From Paragemmobacter straminiformis (lineage in GTDB: Bacteria; Pseudomonadota; Alphaproteobacteria; Rhodobacterales; Rhodobacteraceae): 64,000 nucleotides of DNA. Where the stretch lies: NCBI RefSeq assembly GCF_014243445.1, contig NZ_JACLQD010000002.1, positions 62,001 to 126,000 of the forward strand. Reading direction: 5' to 3'. This document shows, piece by piece, positions 16,677-25,871 of the stretch. The notes under the pieces were generated by a model that was not told the DNA's origin, searched no databases, and worked only from the letters and a program-made list of their open reading frames with translations. The stretch's first letter is position 1, and each line of letters begins with the position of its first letter. The position numbers and the translations under genes are program-made.

Positions 16677-18872
16677 TCAGCTGTCCTCGCCGTAATAGCC
16701 GTAGTTGCCGTAATAGCCGTAGCGCGAATCCGCCATCTGTTCGAGGCTGAGCACGCCGATGTAATGCGTGTTCTCGCGCTGGTGTTCGCGCATCTGGCCG
16801 GCGGCCTCGCGCACCTCGCCTTGGGTCGTCGTGGCATAGCGGACCACATGCACGATGGCATCGGCGTAACGGGCCAGATAGCGCGTATCGACCACCGGCA
16901 GGATCGGCGGGCTGTCGAGGATGACGATATCGAACCGTTCGCGCGCGGCTTCCATCACGCCCTGAAAGGCCGCACCGTTAAGAAGCTGGTCGGTCGGCCG
17001 CGAACTGCGCGCGCCCGCGGCGATCACCACCAGCGGCGATTTGGAATCGCGGCGCGGGTTCAGATAGGTCATGTCGTCGAGATTGCCTTCTGACACGAAG
17101 TCGATCAGCCCCGCCTCTTCGGGAAGGCCAAGCCGCTTGCCGACGGTCGGCTTGCGCATGTCCGCGTCGATCAGCAGCGTCTTGACGCCGGCCAGCGCAT
17201 AGGTGCGGGCAAGGGCGATGGCGGTGGTCGATTTGCCCTCGGCCTGAAGGGCCGAACAGACAAGGATGATGCGCCCCTGCTGGCCGGGGTCGGTGGCAGG
17301 TGCGACGCGGTTGCCGGTGCCGTTTTCGAAACCGATGTCGATGGCCGCGCGCAGTTTGCGGAAGGTTTCGGAATAAAGCGACATCGGCGCGGTCAGCACC
17401 ACATCGGCGGGATCGGCCCCCGATTTCACCTGATCGAGAAGCCCGAATGTCACCGGAACCGGCGCCTGCATGATGTTGCTTAACTGGCTGGCAGCGACAA
17501 TCCCGCCCACGTAGAATTCGCGCAGGAAGGCCAGCATCACGCCAAGCCCGAGGCCGCCGATCAGTGCAAGGGCGGCGATCAGCCGCTTGTTGGGAAAGGC
17601 CGCCGCAATCGGCGGCAGCGCCTCGGAGACGACGCGGGCGTCGGCGATTTGCAGGTTTGCAAGGGCGCCCAGATCCTGTTCGCGGGCAAGCAGGGTCTGG
17701 TACTGGCTGCGCGCGATGGTGGCGCTTTGTTGCAGGTTGAAGAGATCGGCCAACATCTCGGCCGAAACATCGGATTCGAGCAGGACATTGCGCAGCTGGT
17801 CGCGCGCCTCGGCTTCGCGTCCGGTCAGGCTGCGCATCTCTTCCTGCATCACAAGCATGCTGGCGTTCGACTGGGTTTGCAGATCGTTGTCGAGTGCGGC
17901 CAGTTCGTCGCGCAGGTTGATGGCCTCGGTGCTGCCTTGTTCGGCCTGCTGCAACCGGTCTGCCAGCTCTTGCCGCTGGCGCGCCAGCTCGCTTATCGCC
18001 TGATCGCCAAGCGTGGACGCCACCGTTGCCCAGTCGCCCGAGGACATCGCGACATCGGCCAGCGCGACCTTGGCCTTGCGGTCGGCCTGCTGGGTCTTTG
18101 CCTCGTTCAGGCGGTTGCGCAGGGCGCCGATCGCGGGATCTTTCGTCTCGCTTTCCAGACGCGACAGGTTTGCTTCGATGAAGCTGTTGATCGCGGTTTC
18201 GGACTGGGCGAGCTGTTCCTGCGCGGTGGTGATCTGGCGGCGCAGAACGTCGCGCGCGGAAATCGTGGCTTGCGTCTTGGCCCCGACCTGCCGCTCGATA
18301 TAGACGGCAGCATAGGCGTTTGCGATTTCGGCCGCGCGTTCCGGCGAGGTCGAGGACACGGAAATTTCGATGAGATAGGTCAGCCCGCGCCGCCGCACAT
18401 CGACCGCGTTCTGAAGTTTTTGCAGGGTCTGGTTCACCAGATTGCCGCTGTCCTGGCCGGTTCTCGGGGCAAGACCGACCAGACGGCGCAGCGCGTTTCC
18501 GTCGAGTTCGGCGCCAAGGGCGATGCCCAGTTTCTCGACCCAGCCGAGTTGCGGGCCGAACTCCTTGTCCTCGATCAGCTTCGTTGCCTTTACCACGGCA
18601 AGGGCCGTCGCTTCCGAGCGCAGGATTTCCACCTCGCTGTCGACGCGCGAATTCAGGATGGCGCTTTGTTCCTGCCCGTTCGACGAGGGGTCGAGCAGGT
18701 TCGACGAACGCCCGTCGACCTGGATGAGGACGCCGGCGCGGTAGATCGGCGTTGCAACCACCAGATAGGCGAGTGCAAGGCCCAGCACGAGGAGCAGGGT
18801 TGCAAGCACGCCCCGCTTCTGGCGACGCAGGATGCCAAGGACAGTGTTCAGATCCAGATCGGCTTTATCCAA
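16677..18872 (-). CDS. Wzz/BY-kinase: polysaccharide co-polymerase with C-terminal tyrosine autokinase
   Basis: 731 aa from TTG 18872, which has GGAGG nine bases upstream; no ATG fits. N-terminal Wzz domain with first membrane span near residues 20-42 (GVLATLLLVLGLALAYLVVA), a long coiled-coil periplasmic part, and a second span at about 455-475. The cytoplasmic BY-kinase has Walker A from residue 539 (QAEGKSTTA), Walker A' LLIDADMRKP at about 567-576 and Walker B VILDSPP near 650. The tail has six tyrosines (718, 720, 721, 724, 726, 727), the autophosphorylation cluster. Such proteins set polymer length and drive export. It is the last gene of a four-gene minus-strand operon. Confidence 0.92.
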   Translation of the reverse strand: MDKADLDLNTVLGILRRQKRGVLATLLLVLGLALAYLVVATPIYRAGVLIQVDGRSSNLLDPSSNGQEQSAILNSRVDSEVEILRSEATALAVVKATKLIEDKEFGPQLGWVEKLGIALGAELDGNALRRLVGLAPRTGQDSGNLVNQTLQKLQNAVDVRRRGLTYLIEISVSSTSPERAAEIANAYAAVYIERQVGAKTQATISARDVLRRQITTAQEQLAQSETAINSFIEANLSRLESETKDPAIGALRNRLNEAKTQQADRKAKVALADVAMSSGDWATVASTLGDQAISELARQRQELADRLQQAEQGSTEAINLRDELAALDNDLQTQSNASMLVMQEEMRSLTGREAEARDQLRNVLLESDVSAEMLADLFNLQQSATIARSQYQTLLAREQDLGALANLQIADARVVSEALPPIAAAFPNKRLIAALALIGGLGLGVMLAFLREFYVGGIVAASQLSNIMQAPVPVTFGLLDQVKSGADPADVVLTAPMSLYSETFRKLRAAIDIGFENGTGNRVAPATDPGQQGRIILVCSALQAEGKSTTAIALARTYALAGVKTLLIDADMRKPTVGKRLGLPEEAGLIDFVSEGNLDDMTYLNPRRDSKSPLVVIAAGARSSRPTDQLLNGAAFQGVMEAARERFDIVILDSPPILPVVDTRYLARYADAIVHVVRYATTTQGEVREAAGQMREHQRENTHYIGVLSLEQMADSRYGYYGNYGYYGEDS

Positions 18873-18910
18873 AATTCTTTTCCTCCAACGACCGCTACAG
18901 CATCGGGGCG

Positions 18911-19699
18911 TCAGTTGTTCAGTGAGCCAAAGGACATGACCTTTGGAGGTTGTCCAGACGAAAGCCGTAGCACCGTCAGGACGCCGGTCGCGAAAGCCCC
19001 CGTGTCGATGCGGATCGCGCCATCCGAAAGATGCGGATGCGTTACGATCACATGGCCCTGCACGACGCAAAGGCCATCAGGCGCGGGCGATACGTCGCGC
19101 CCCCAGAGCAGCGCCTGTTCGCGCTGCATCGCGATCGGGCGCGTTCCGTCCATGCCGGCATGGGTGAAAAGGTAATCCTTCCCGCCAATGCTTGCGCGAT
19201 AGCCCTGCGCCAGACCTTCGAGCCACGCCCTGTGGTGGTCGGGGATATGCGCGGCAAGCATCTGGTGCAGGCGGCGGGTGTTGAGCCGTTGCGAAGGTGG
19301 CAGGCTGAGCCCGTAGGATCGCAGGGTTTCGAACCCGCCCTGTTGCAGCCAGTCCCAGGCGCGCGGCGGGTCGGCAAGGAAGTTCAGCATCATGCGTTCA
19401 TGGTTGCCCATCAGCGCCATCGTCCGCGGGTTCGCGGTGGCGGCGGCGGTCATATCGTCCAGAACGCCCGCGCTGTCCGGCCCGCGGTCGACAAGATCGC
19501 CCAGCACGATCACGGTGGGTTCGTCAGGCCCCGCATCGGCACGGATGCCTGCCAAGGCCGCGCGCAGCAGGGCGCGGCAGCCATGCACGTCGCCTATGGC
19601 GTAAAGCGGGCCGTCAATGCGGCCCAGATCGACGATGCGGACAGGGCCGGGGGCGCGATTGCGCAAGATGCGCCCGACAAGCGATTGCCAGAAGATCAT
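18911..19699 (-). CDS. PPP-family metallophosphatase
   Basis: 262 aa with the three PPP signatures: GDVHG (Asp37, His39), LGDLVDRGPDS and GNHERMM, then metal-binding His in THAGMDG and QGHVIVTHPH. It resembles bacterial serine/threonine phosphatases such as PrpA/PrpB and lambda phosphatase, some of which also act on phosphotyrosine. Placement 38 bp upstream of the BY-kinase and overlapping the polymerase gene by 4 bp suggests it removes phosphate from the kinase tail, replacing the usual low-molecular-weight phosphatase. That role is inference. Confidence 0.85.
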   Translation of the reverse strand: MIFWQSLVGRILRNRAPGPVRIVDLGRIDGPLYAIGDVHGCRALLRAALAGIRADAGPDEPTVIVLGDLVDRGPDSAGVLDDMTAAATANPRTMALMGNHERMMLNFLADPPRAWDWLQQGGFETLRSYGLSLPPSQRLNTRRLHQMLAAHIPDHHRAWLEGLAQGYRASIGGKDYLFTHAGMDGTRPIAMQREQALLWGRDVSPAPDGLCVVQGHVIVTHPHLSDGAIRIDTGAFATGVLTVLRLSSGQPPKVMSFGSLNN

Positions 19700-21168
19700 G
19701 GCTTTGCCCCCGAAGGGGCGGGGCTGAACGGCTCGACAGGGGCAAGTGTCGCTTGGGCCTGTGCGGGGCCCGACCCCGTTGCCCGCCGGCGCGATTGCCG
19801 TCCGATGCCAAGCCCGAGGATCATCATCAGCAGATAGGTGTTCGCGGGGATCTCAAGGCTGAAATCCCCCAGCGAATGCACCGCCCCCAGAGCAAGCGCC
19901 CCAAGTCCGGCCGCCGCAATCCCCCTGAACCCGTCGTCGGACCGCAAGCGCCGCCAAAGCAGCGCGCCTATGGCGACAAGCGCCAGCATCGGGACCGATC
20001 CGAAGACCAGCCCGAATTCGGCCCAGAGCATCAGGTAGGAATTGTGGGCCAGATCATAGGTCACCGGCGCCAGAAGGGGCGGGGCGCGGAACGCCTCGAA
20101 GGCCATGCCGAAAGCATCCATCCCGAAGCCTGTAAAGGGGCGGGCTGCCAGCATGTGCAGCGTCTGTGCGTAGATCGCCAGCCGGTCGACCGATTCATTG
20201 CCAAGAAAGAGAACCCGCTCGGCCACGCCTTCGCCCGCCGCGACAAGGGACACGGCGACCAGCACGGCGGCAACCAGTGCCAGCAGTTCGGCCGCCAGAC
20301 GCCCCGAGGTCACGCCCGCCCGCTGCCGCAACAGCGCCAGCGTCACGGCGGTTCCGGTCATGCTTGCCGCAAGGCCAAGCCGCGATTGCGTGTAGACCAG
20401 CCCGATCAGCAGAAACAGCAGGCCGACCGCCACCGTCAGGTCGCCATAGTCGAGCTGCTGCCGCCACGTTCCCTTGCGCGTCGCGCGGATGCCGCGTTGC
20501 CGCGACCGTTCCGACAGGATGCCGATCCCCAGCACGATGCCGAAGCCAAGATAGGTGGCCAAGGAATTGCGGTTGACGAAGGTGCCCGTGGCACTGCCCA
20601 GATAGGCGGTCTTGTTGCCCCAAGGCGAGAAATCGCCCAGCAACTTGAGCGCGACGACAGCCCAGATCGCTTGCAGGCAGATGCCGCCATAGACCACCTG
20701 CGCCATGCGCAGCACGCGTTCGCGCCGCGAGGCCACCTCGAGGACAAGAGCGACAAGCAGGATATAGCCCAAAAAGCGCAGCACGCCCGACATGGCCACA
20801 TCGGGCTGGACCGAGACGGTCGGCCCCTCGGCCAGCGGGGGCAGCGGCAAGGCTGCGGCCAGCCAGCCGGGCAGAAGCGGGGCAATCGGCAGGCTTTGGA
20901 GGTAAGCCCAAAGCGGCAAGAGCAGGACAAAGGCGATCAGCCCCTTGTGGTCGAGACTGCGCAGCCGGTATCCCGCCTCGACCGAGGCAAGCCGCAGGGT
21001 CGCGATGCCGGCAATGGCGGCCAGAACCGCTGTCCAGAGCAGCCACCATGTCGCGCGGTTCGACGCCAGCGGCAGCGCCATCAGCGGCACCATCACCGCA
21101 AGCAACATGCCAAGCCTGTCATGCAGACGGCTGATCCGGTTGCGCTGTCCCGAAGCGGAATGTGTCAC
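19696..21168 (-). CDS. O-antigen ligase/polymerase (Wzy-like) membrane protein
   Basis: 490 aa with roughly 11-12 hydrophobic spans. The large loop and following FTGFGMDAFGMAFEAFR...DLAHNSYLMLWAEFGLVFG match the Wzy_C motif (GxGxxxF, HNxYL) of O-antigen ligases and exopolysaccharide polymerases. It acts in the inner membrane joining repeat units. It overlaps the phosphatase downstream and the membrane protein upstream by 4 bp each, so one operon. Ligase and polymerase cannot be separated by sequence; with a Wzz/BY-kinase beside it, polymerase is more likely. Confidence 0.85.
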   Translation of the reverse strand: MTHSASGQRNRISRLHDRLGMLLAVMVPLMALPLASNRATWWLLWTAVLAAIAGIATLRLASVEAGYRLRSLDHKGLIAFVLLLPLWAYLQSLPIAPLLPGWLAAALPLPPLAEGPTVSVQPDVAMSGVLRFLGYILLVALVLEVASRRERVLRMAQVVYGGICLQAIWAVVALKLLGDFSPWGNKTAYLGSATGTFVNRNSLATYLGFGIVLGIGILSERSRQRGIRATRKGTWRQQLDYGDLTVAVGLLFLLIGLVYTQSRLGLAASMTGTAVTLALLRQRAGVTSGRLAAELLALVAAVLVAVSLVAAGEGVAERVLFLGNESVDRLAIYAQTLHMLAARPFTGFGMDAFGMAFEAFRAPPLLAPVTYDLAHNSYLMLWAEFGLVFGSVPMLALVAIGALLWRRLRSDDGFRGIAAAGLGALALGAVHSLGDFSLEIPANTYLLMMILGLGIGRQSRRRATGSGPAQAQATLAPVEPFSPAPSGAKP

Positions 21169-21833
21169 GAGCCCGCCCCCGTTTCGCGCCGAAGCAGGTC
21201 GAGGAACGCGCGCTGGTCCGCCGGGGCCGCAGCATCGGCTGCGCCGGCAATCAGCGGGCGCATCCGGTCATGGGTGATGTAAAGGGTGGCCAAGGCCTCG
21301 CGGCCCCAGTGCGACAGCATCGCGCGCCCGATATCGGCGCGGGCGAGGGCGGCCACTTCGGGCGTCAGATCTGCCGAAGCGGATACAATCTGAAGGCGAA
21401 CGTTCAGCGGCCACGGTTCATAGGGCGCGGCGACCTGTGCGGCGGCCAGACGGTCAGCCTCGATTCGTTTCGAGGTCAGCAGGGCGACCGCCATCGCGCG
21501 CCCGTTCCGCGGTGAGCGGGCCAGAAAATCATTCGCAATATGATTGCAATTGGTCGAGACAGCCTCGGCAAGGGCGGGATCGGATTTCAACCGTGGAGAG
21601 AGTAGCAACAATCTGCCGCATATCGAAAGAATGTCTCGAACGCTGCGAGAACTGGCCGGATGGGGCCATGCGTCGCCTGTTTCGGCAAGGGCCGAGATCA
21701 CGTCATTCGTCGTTCCGGTGGTCAGAAGCACGGCGCGGTATTCTGCGATGAAAGTCTGTAACGATATGAAAAATATGATAAAAATAGCGATGAAAACAGA
21801 TGCTGTCCGCGGATTTGTCAAGGTCTCTTCCAT
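21165..21833 (-). CDS. Membrane-anchored protein of the polysaccharide operon, unknown
   Basis: 222 aa from ATG 21833, starting METEs-like MEETLTNPRTASVFIA directly before a membrane span (FIAIFIIFFISLQTFI, about 13-30). The rest is an alpha-helical, Ala/Arg/Leu-rich periplasmic domain. The frame is open upstream, but that stretch is the divergent promoter region. It is the first gene of the minus-strand operon and overlaps the polymerase by 4 bp. No family recognised; similar anchored helical proteins occur beside exopolysaccharide polymerases. Confidence 0.65.
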   Translation of the reverse strand: MEETLTNPRTASVFIAIFIIFFISLQTFIAEYRAVLLTTGTTNDVISALAETGDAWPHPASSRSVRDILSICGRLLLLSPRLKSDPALAEAVSTNCNHIANDFLARSPRNGRAMAVALLTSKRIEADRLAAAQVAAPYEPWPLNVRLQIVSASADLTPEVAALARADIGRAMLSHWGREALATLYITHDRMRPLIAGAADAAAPADQRAFLDLLRRETGAGS

Positions 21834-22010
21834 CTCTCCGACACGGTGGGTCCCCCACAACTGCCGCTTGTGCCGCCCGCATAAGCGCATTTTCGCGCAA
21901 AAGGTGTGCAATGATATCCTAAGTTGTGTCTCCGTCGTTCGGACGTCTTTACGTTTACTAACCAACCGTGTTAGCAAATTCCATGTTAATAATGACTGAC
22001 GGTGAAAATC

Positions 22011-22463
22011 ATGCAGTTCACGAAAAATCATAGTTTCAGATCCGTTTTGGCAGCGCTTTCCACGGCTGCCGCACTTGCATCAATTTCGGGTTTTCCGGCT
22101 TCGGCACAGGTCGCGATCGAGGTGCCTGCGCAGGCTCTTGGCGTCAGTCTTGCCGCATGTAGCTCACCTTCCAGTTGCGACGCGGCTTTGCAGGGGCTGA
22201 TCGACCAACTGGTGGCGGCGAACCCGGGTGCCGACCTTGCGCTCATCATCGGATCGGTGATCGCGGCGGTTGCGGCAGGGTATAACAACGGCACAATTCC
22301 GGCAGCCGTGGCCGAGGCGGCGCTTGTTTCGGCAGGCGGTATCGCCTCGTCGAACGGTCTCACCTCGCTTGCTGCCGTTGCGACACAAGCCGTTGCCACG
22401 GTCGTTGCGGGCGATCCGATCGACCTTGAAGCGGTGGCCGAGGCATCCGGAAGCCCCGCCTGA
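22011..22463 (+). CDS. Secreted Ala-rich small protein, unknown
   Basis: 150 aa from ATG 22011 (an in-frame GTG lies at 22002). Signal peptide runs to about ISGFPASAQ; the mature protein is strongly Ala/Val/Ser-rich with two cysteines (LAACSSPSSCDAAL) and long helical hydrophobic stretches (LIIGSVIAAVAAGYNNGTIP). Divergent from the polymerase operon and 100 bp upstream of the initiating sugar transferase. Its composition resembles secreted or surface proteins co-occurring with exopolysaccharide genes; function not known. Confidence 0.6.
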   Translation: MQFTKNHSFRSVLAALSTAAALASISGFPASAQVAIEVPAQALGVSLAACSSPSSCDAALQGLIDQLVAANPGADLALIIGSVIAAVAAGYNNGTIPAAVAEAALVSAGGIASSNGLTSLAAVATQAVATVVAGDPIDLEAVAEASGSPA

Positions 22464-22562
22464 GGCCTTCGGTCCAGGCGCAGGTTGTCGCGCCCGGGCC
22501 TCCTTGAAGAACTTGCCTGACGATTTGATTTTCAACGACTTTTTTCGGTCGAATGATGCAGC

Positions 22563-23300
22563 ATGCCTAATGGGGACCGTATGACCTTCGAGCGTGGGCG
22601 CCTGAAAAACGAACCGGACTTTCTGAACGAGGAACCGGTGCAGCCGATGCGGACGGCGGAAGCCTTTGGCGACATTGCGCGGGTCCGTCCCGACAGCTTC
22701 TATCGCCGGAGCGGGAAGCGGATTTTGGATTTCGCCCTCGTCCTTGCAACATCGCCGCTCTGGGCTGCGCTGGTCTGTCTGACCGCCCTGATCGTGAAGC
22801 TCGACGGCGGTCCGGCTTTCTATACCCAGCTGAGGGTGGGGCAGGGCGGCCGCATCTTCAAAATGTGGAAACTCCGCTCGATGGTCGTCGGTGCGGAAGA
22901 GAGCCTTGCATGGCATCTGGCAGCCGATCCGAAGGCCAAAGCCGAATGGGCTGAAAACCAGAAACTGTCGCGCGATCCGCGGATCACTGCGGTGGGGCGT
23001 CTTATCCGCAAGACATCTCTCGATGAACTTCCGCAACTGTGGAATGTCCTGACCGGAGACATGAGCCTTGTGGGACCGAGGCCGATCATGGTCGAGCAAA
23101 CACCGCTCTATCGGGGCAACGCCTACTACTCCATGCGCCCCGGCGTGACAGGCGTGTGGCAAGTCCAGGCCCGCAGCAAGTCGACCTTTGCCGACCGCGT
23201 TCGCTACGACGAGGCCTACTACCAGAACCAAACGCTTTCTGGCGACCTTGCATTGATTTGCCGCACCGTCGTCGTCGTCCTCGCCGCGAGAGGCACATGA
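22563..23300 (+). CDS. Initiating undecaprenyl-phosphate sugar transferase (ExoY/WcaJ family)
   Basis: 245 aa. One membrane hairpin (about 58-80, FALVLATSPLWAALVCLTAL) is followed by the catalytic core: FYTQLRVGQGGRIFKMWKLR and DELPQLWNVLTGDMSLVGPR, then YYSMRPGVTGVWQVQAR. Family enzymes transfer a hexose-1-phosphate to undecaprenyl phosphate, starting repeat-unit synthesis at the inner membrane. An in-frame ATG at 22581 is an alternative start. It opens the plus-strand biosynthetic run. Confidence 0.9.
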   Translation: MPNGDRMTFERGRLKNEPDFLNEEPVQPMRTAEAFGDIARVRPDSFYRRSGKRILDFALVLATSPLWAALVCLTALIVKLDGGPAFYTQLRVGQGGRIFKMWKLRSMVVGAEESLAWHLAADPKAKAEWAENQKLSRDPRITAVGRLIRKTSLDELPQLWNVLTGDMSLVGPRPIMVEQTPLYRGNAYYSMRPGVTGVWQVQARSKSTFADRVRYDEAYYQNQTLSGDLALICRTVVVVLAARGT

Positions 23301-23331
23301 TGGGGGGGACGGCAGGCGGACGCCGGGGAGT

Positions 23332-23346
23332 GGGTGGGTGGGTGGG
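23332..23346 (+). repeat. G-quadruplex-type run (GGGT)3GGG
   Basis: GGGTGGGTGGGTGGG, four G3 runs with single-T loops, 32 bp after the sugar transferase stop; the surrounding 23301-23365 is also G-rich. This exact loop pattern is known to form very stable parallel quadruplexes. On the plus strand it would be present in the mRNA between this gene and the next glycosyltransferase. Confidence 0.75.
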
Positions 23347-23347
23347 T

Positions 23348-23364
23348 GTTATCGGGGGTTTGGG
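23348..23364 (+). repeat. 17-bp G-rich intergenic motif, copy 1
   Basis: GTTATCGGGGGTTTGGG follows directly on the quadruplex run. The same 17 bases occur in the opposite orientation at 57245-57261, also between genes. Confidence 0.6.
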
Positions 23365-23484
23365 TTGATTTGATGGCGTTTTGACTACTGAAGTTGTCGA
23401 CAATTATTTGGAACACCTGATGTCATCTCCCTCCGAAACACTTTGCAAATTGTCTTGGTGCCGACGCCAAACGGTAGACGTCTG

Positions 23485-24753
23485 ATGGAGCGACAGCTGC
23501 GTATTCTTTTGGTGGGTATCAACTACTCGCCGGAAATCATCTCGATTGCCGTCTACTCGACAGGCATGGCCGAGTTCCTTGCCAAGCGAGGCCACACCGT
23601 CGAGGTCGTAACCGCACATCCCTATTTTCCCGAGTGGCGCGCACGTGAGGGTTGGGGCGGTTTGCGCTGGGTTAAAGAGCATGTGGGCGGCGTGGAGGTC
23701 ACACATTGCCCGATCTACATTCCCGGCAACCCGTCCGGTGTAAGACGAATTCTGCACCACGCCTCCTTCGCCCTCTCCTCCCTCCCTGTCCTGATGCTGA
23801 AGGTGATCCGCGGCAAATATGACGTCGTCTTCGTCGTGGCTCCGTCCCTCGTAGCGGCTCCGGTTGGAGCGCTTGCTGCTCGGCTGTCGGGAGCAAAGGC
23901 GTGGCTGCACATTCAGGATTTCGAAGTCGAGGCTGCCTTCGCAACCGGCCTCATATCGCAGCAATCCCTCATCGGTCGGCTTGCTGTCCGTTTCGAGCGC
24001 TGGACCATGCGCATGTTTGACCGCGTGAGTACGATCTCTCCACAAATGCGCCGGCGCCTTGTTGAAAAGGGTATCCCCCAGGACGAGACTGTCGAATTCA
24101 GAAACTGGTCGGATATCGAAGCGATCAAGCCGCTCGACCGACCGTCTCCTCTGAAGGCCGAACTTGGACTGACCGAGAAGATGCTCGTCCTTTACTCGGG
24201 CAACCTCGGAAAGAAGCAGGGGCTTGAAGCCGTTGTGGGTGCAGCAGCAAGACTTCAGGATCGGGGAGATATCGCGTTTGTAATTGCGGGTGACGGACCG
24301 CTGCGTTCCGACCTTGAACACTTGGCTGCCGGATTGTCCAATGTCGTCTTCATCCCGCTTCAGCCCTACGGGCGTCTCTCGGACCTGCTCGGGATGGCAT
24401 CGGTTCATGTCCTACCTCAGATGGCAGATGCTGCTGACCTGGTCTTGCCTTCCAAGCTCATCAACATGCTCGCTTCCGGCCGCCCGATTGTCGCAACCGC
24501 CATGCCTCACACCGGCATATGGGAAGAAGTCCAAGGCGCCGGAGTCGTTGTCCCTCCCGGTGACACAGAAGCACTGGCACATGCGATCAGCGACCTGATC
24601 GATGACCCCATCCGGATGGAAACGCTTGGCAAAGCGGCGAGAGCCAAGGCGATTGAGCGCTGGGACATTGCCAATATACTTTCAGGACTGCAGGGCGACC
24701 TTGCGAGCCTGACAAAAACTGCCACGCTTGAAAGAGGCCAGAAGACCGCATGA
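23485..24753 (+). CDS. WcaI-like family 4 glycosyltransferase
   Basis: 422 aa from ATG 23485. The GT-B fold is visible: N-terminal [20 protein letters not shown] typical of Wca[12 protein letters not shown], then the GT4 C-terminal part with [29 protein letters not shown] and the glutamate-containing [20 protein letters not shown]. In colanic acid synthesis WcaI is a fucosyl/glycosyl transferase; together with gmd and fcl next door this suggests a fucose-containing repeat unit. It overlaps gmd by 4 bp. Confidence 0.88.
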   Translation: MERQLRILLVGINYSPEIISIAVYSTGMAEFLAKRGHTVEVVTAHPYFPEWRAREGWGGLRWVKEHVGGVEVTHCPIYIPGNPSGVRRILHHASFALSSLPVLMLKVIRGKYDVVFVVAPSLVAAPVGALAARLSGAKAWLHIQDFEVEAAFATGLISQQSLIGRLAVRFERWTMRMFDRVSTISPQMRRRLVEKGIPQDETVEFRNWSDIEAIKPLDRPSPLKAELGLTEKMLVLYSGNLGKKQGLEAVVGAAARLQDRGDIAFVIAGDGPLRSDLEHLAAGLSNVVFIPLQPYGRLSDLLGMASVHVLPQMADAADLVLPSKLINMLASGRPIVATAMPHTGIWEEVQGAGVVVPPGDTEALAHAISDLIDDPIRMETLGKAARAKAIERWDIANILSGLQGDLASLTKTATLERGQKTA

Positions 24754-25868
24754 AGCGCGCACTTATCACCGGCGTTACGGGGCAGGACGGATCGTACCTG
24801 GCGGAGCTCCTACTGGCCAAAGGCTACGAGGTCCACGGGATCAAGCGGCGGTCGTCGCTCTTCAACACCGGACGGATCGACCACATTTTCGAGGATGTCC
24901 ACAAGCCGGGTGCCCGCTTCAAGCTGCATTACGGCGATCTCACTGACAGTTCGAACCTGACGCGGATCCTGTGCGAAGTTGAGCCGGACGAGGTGTATAA
25001 CCTCGGCGCCCAGAGCCATGTGGCGGTAAGCTTCGAGGCGCCGGAATACACCGCGGATGTCGACGCAATGGGCACGCTGCGCCTCTTGGAGGCGATCCGC
25101 TTCCTCGGGCTGGAGAAGAAGACACGCTTCTATCAGGCCAGCACCTCCGAACTTTACGGCCTCGTGCAAGAGACGCCGCAGCGCGAGACCACGCCGTTCC
25201 ATCCGCGCAGCCCTTATGCCGTGGCGAAGATGTACGCCTATTGGATAACGGTGAACTACCGCGAGGCCTATGGTCTTTATGCCTGCAACGGGATCCTCTT
25301 TAACCACGAGAGCCCGCGGCGGGGCGAGACCTTCGTGACGCGCAAAATCACGCGTGGCATGGCTAACATTGCGCAGGGGCTCGAGGATTGCCTCTACATG
25401 GGCAACATCGACGCACTGCGCGACTGGGGACATGCCAAGGATTACGTCCGGATGCAGTGGATGATGCTGCAACAGGAAGCGCCCGACGACTTCGTAATCG
25501 CGACGGGGGTGCAGTATTCGGTGCGCGAGTTCATCGAATGGACTGCTGCGGAGCTGGGTCTGCGGCTGCGGTTCGACGGGGCGGGTGTCGACGAGGTAGC
25601 GGTCGTCGAGGCGGTGACCTCAGATATGGCACCTGCGGTGCGGCCCGGACAGATCGTAATGCGGATCGACCCGCGCTACTTCCGTCCTGCCGAGGTGGAG
25701 ACATTGCTCGGTGATCCGACCAAGGCACGCGAGAAACTTGGTTGGGTGCCTGAAATCACGGCACAAGAGATGTGCGCCGAGATGGTCGCGTCAGATCTCA
25801 AGACCGCACGGCGGCACCGACTTTTGCGTGAGCACGGGCTGGAATTGCCCGTCGCGATGGAGGGTTGA
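24750..25868 (+). CDS. gmd: GDP-mannose 4,6-dehydratase
   Basis: 372 aa; converts GDP-D-mannose to GDP-4-keto-6-deoxymannose, using bound NADP. Rossmann motif [15 protein letters not shown] at residues 8-22, the [15 protein letters not shown] loop, catalytic TSELYG and [10 protein letters not shown] (YxxxK) motifs, and the [16 protein letters not shown] segment are all diagnostic. Length fits E. coli Gmd (373 aa). Start overlaps the upstream glycosyltransferase; fcl follows after 3 bp. GDP-mannose would come from manC and phosphomannomutase at 44.5-47.3 kb. Confidence 0.96.
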   Translation: MKRALITGVTGQDGSYLAELLLAKGYEVHGIKRRSSLFNTGRIDHIFEDVHKPGARFKLHYGDLTDSSNLTRILCEVEPDEVYNLGAQSHVAVSFEAPEYTADVDAMGTLRLLEAIRFLGLEKKTRFYQASTSELYGLVQETPQRETTPFHPRSPYAVAKMYAYWITVNYREAYGLYACNGILFNHESPRRGETFVTRKITRGMANIAQGLEDCLYMGNIDALRDWGHAKDYVRMQWMMLQQEAPDDFVIATGVQYSVREFIEWTAAELGLRLRFDGAGVDEVAVVEAVTSDMAPAVRPGQIVMRIDPRYFRPAEVETLLGDPTKAREKLGWVPEITAQEMCAEMVASDLKTARRHRLLREHGLELPVAMEG

Positions 25869-25871
25869 GCA

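Noticed and set aside
17649-19175. Plus-strand open frame of 508 codons opposite the BY-kinase
   Set aside because: GC-rich antisense shadow; the minus strand has Wzz/BY-kinase motifs.
19753-21282. Plus-strand open frame of 509 codons opposite the polymerase
   Set aside because: Arg/Gln-rich, not membrane-like and without a domain; complement of the Wzy-type gene.
23332-23346. CRISPR-like or VNTR interpretation of the GGGT run
   Set aside because: Only four short units without spacers; better described as a quadruplex-type run.
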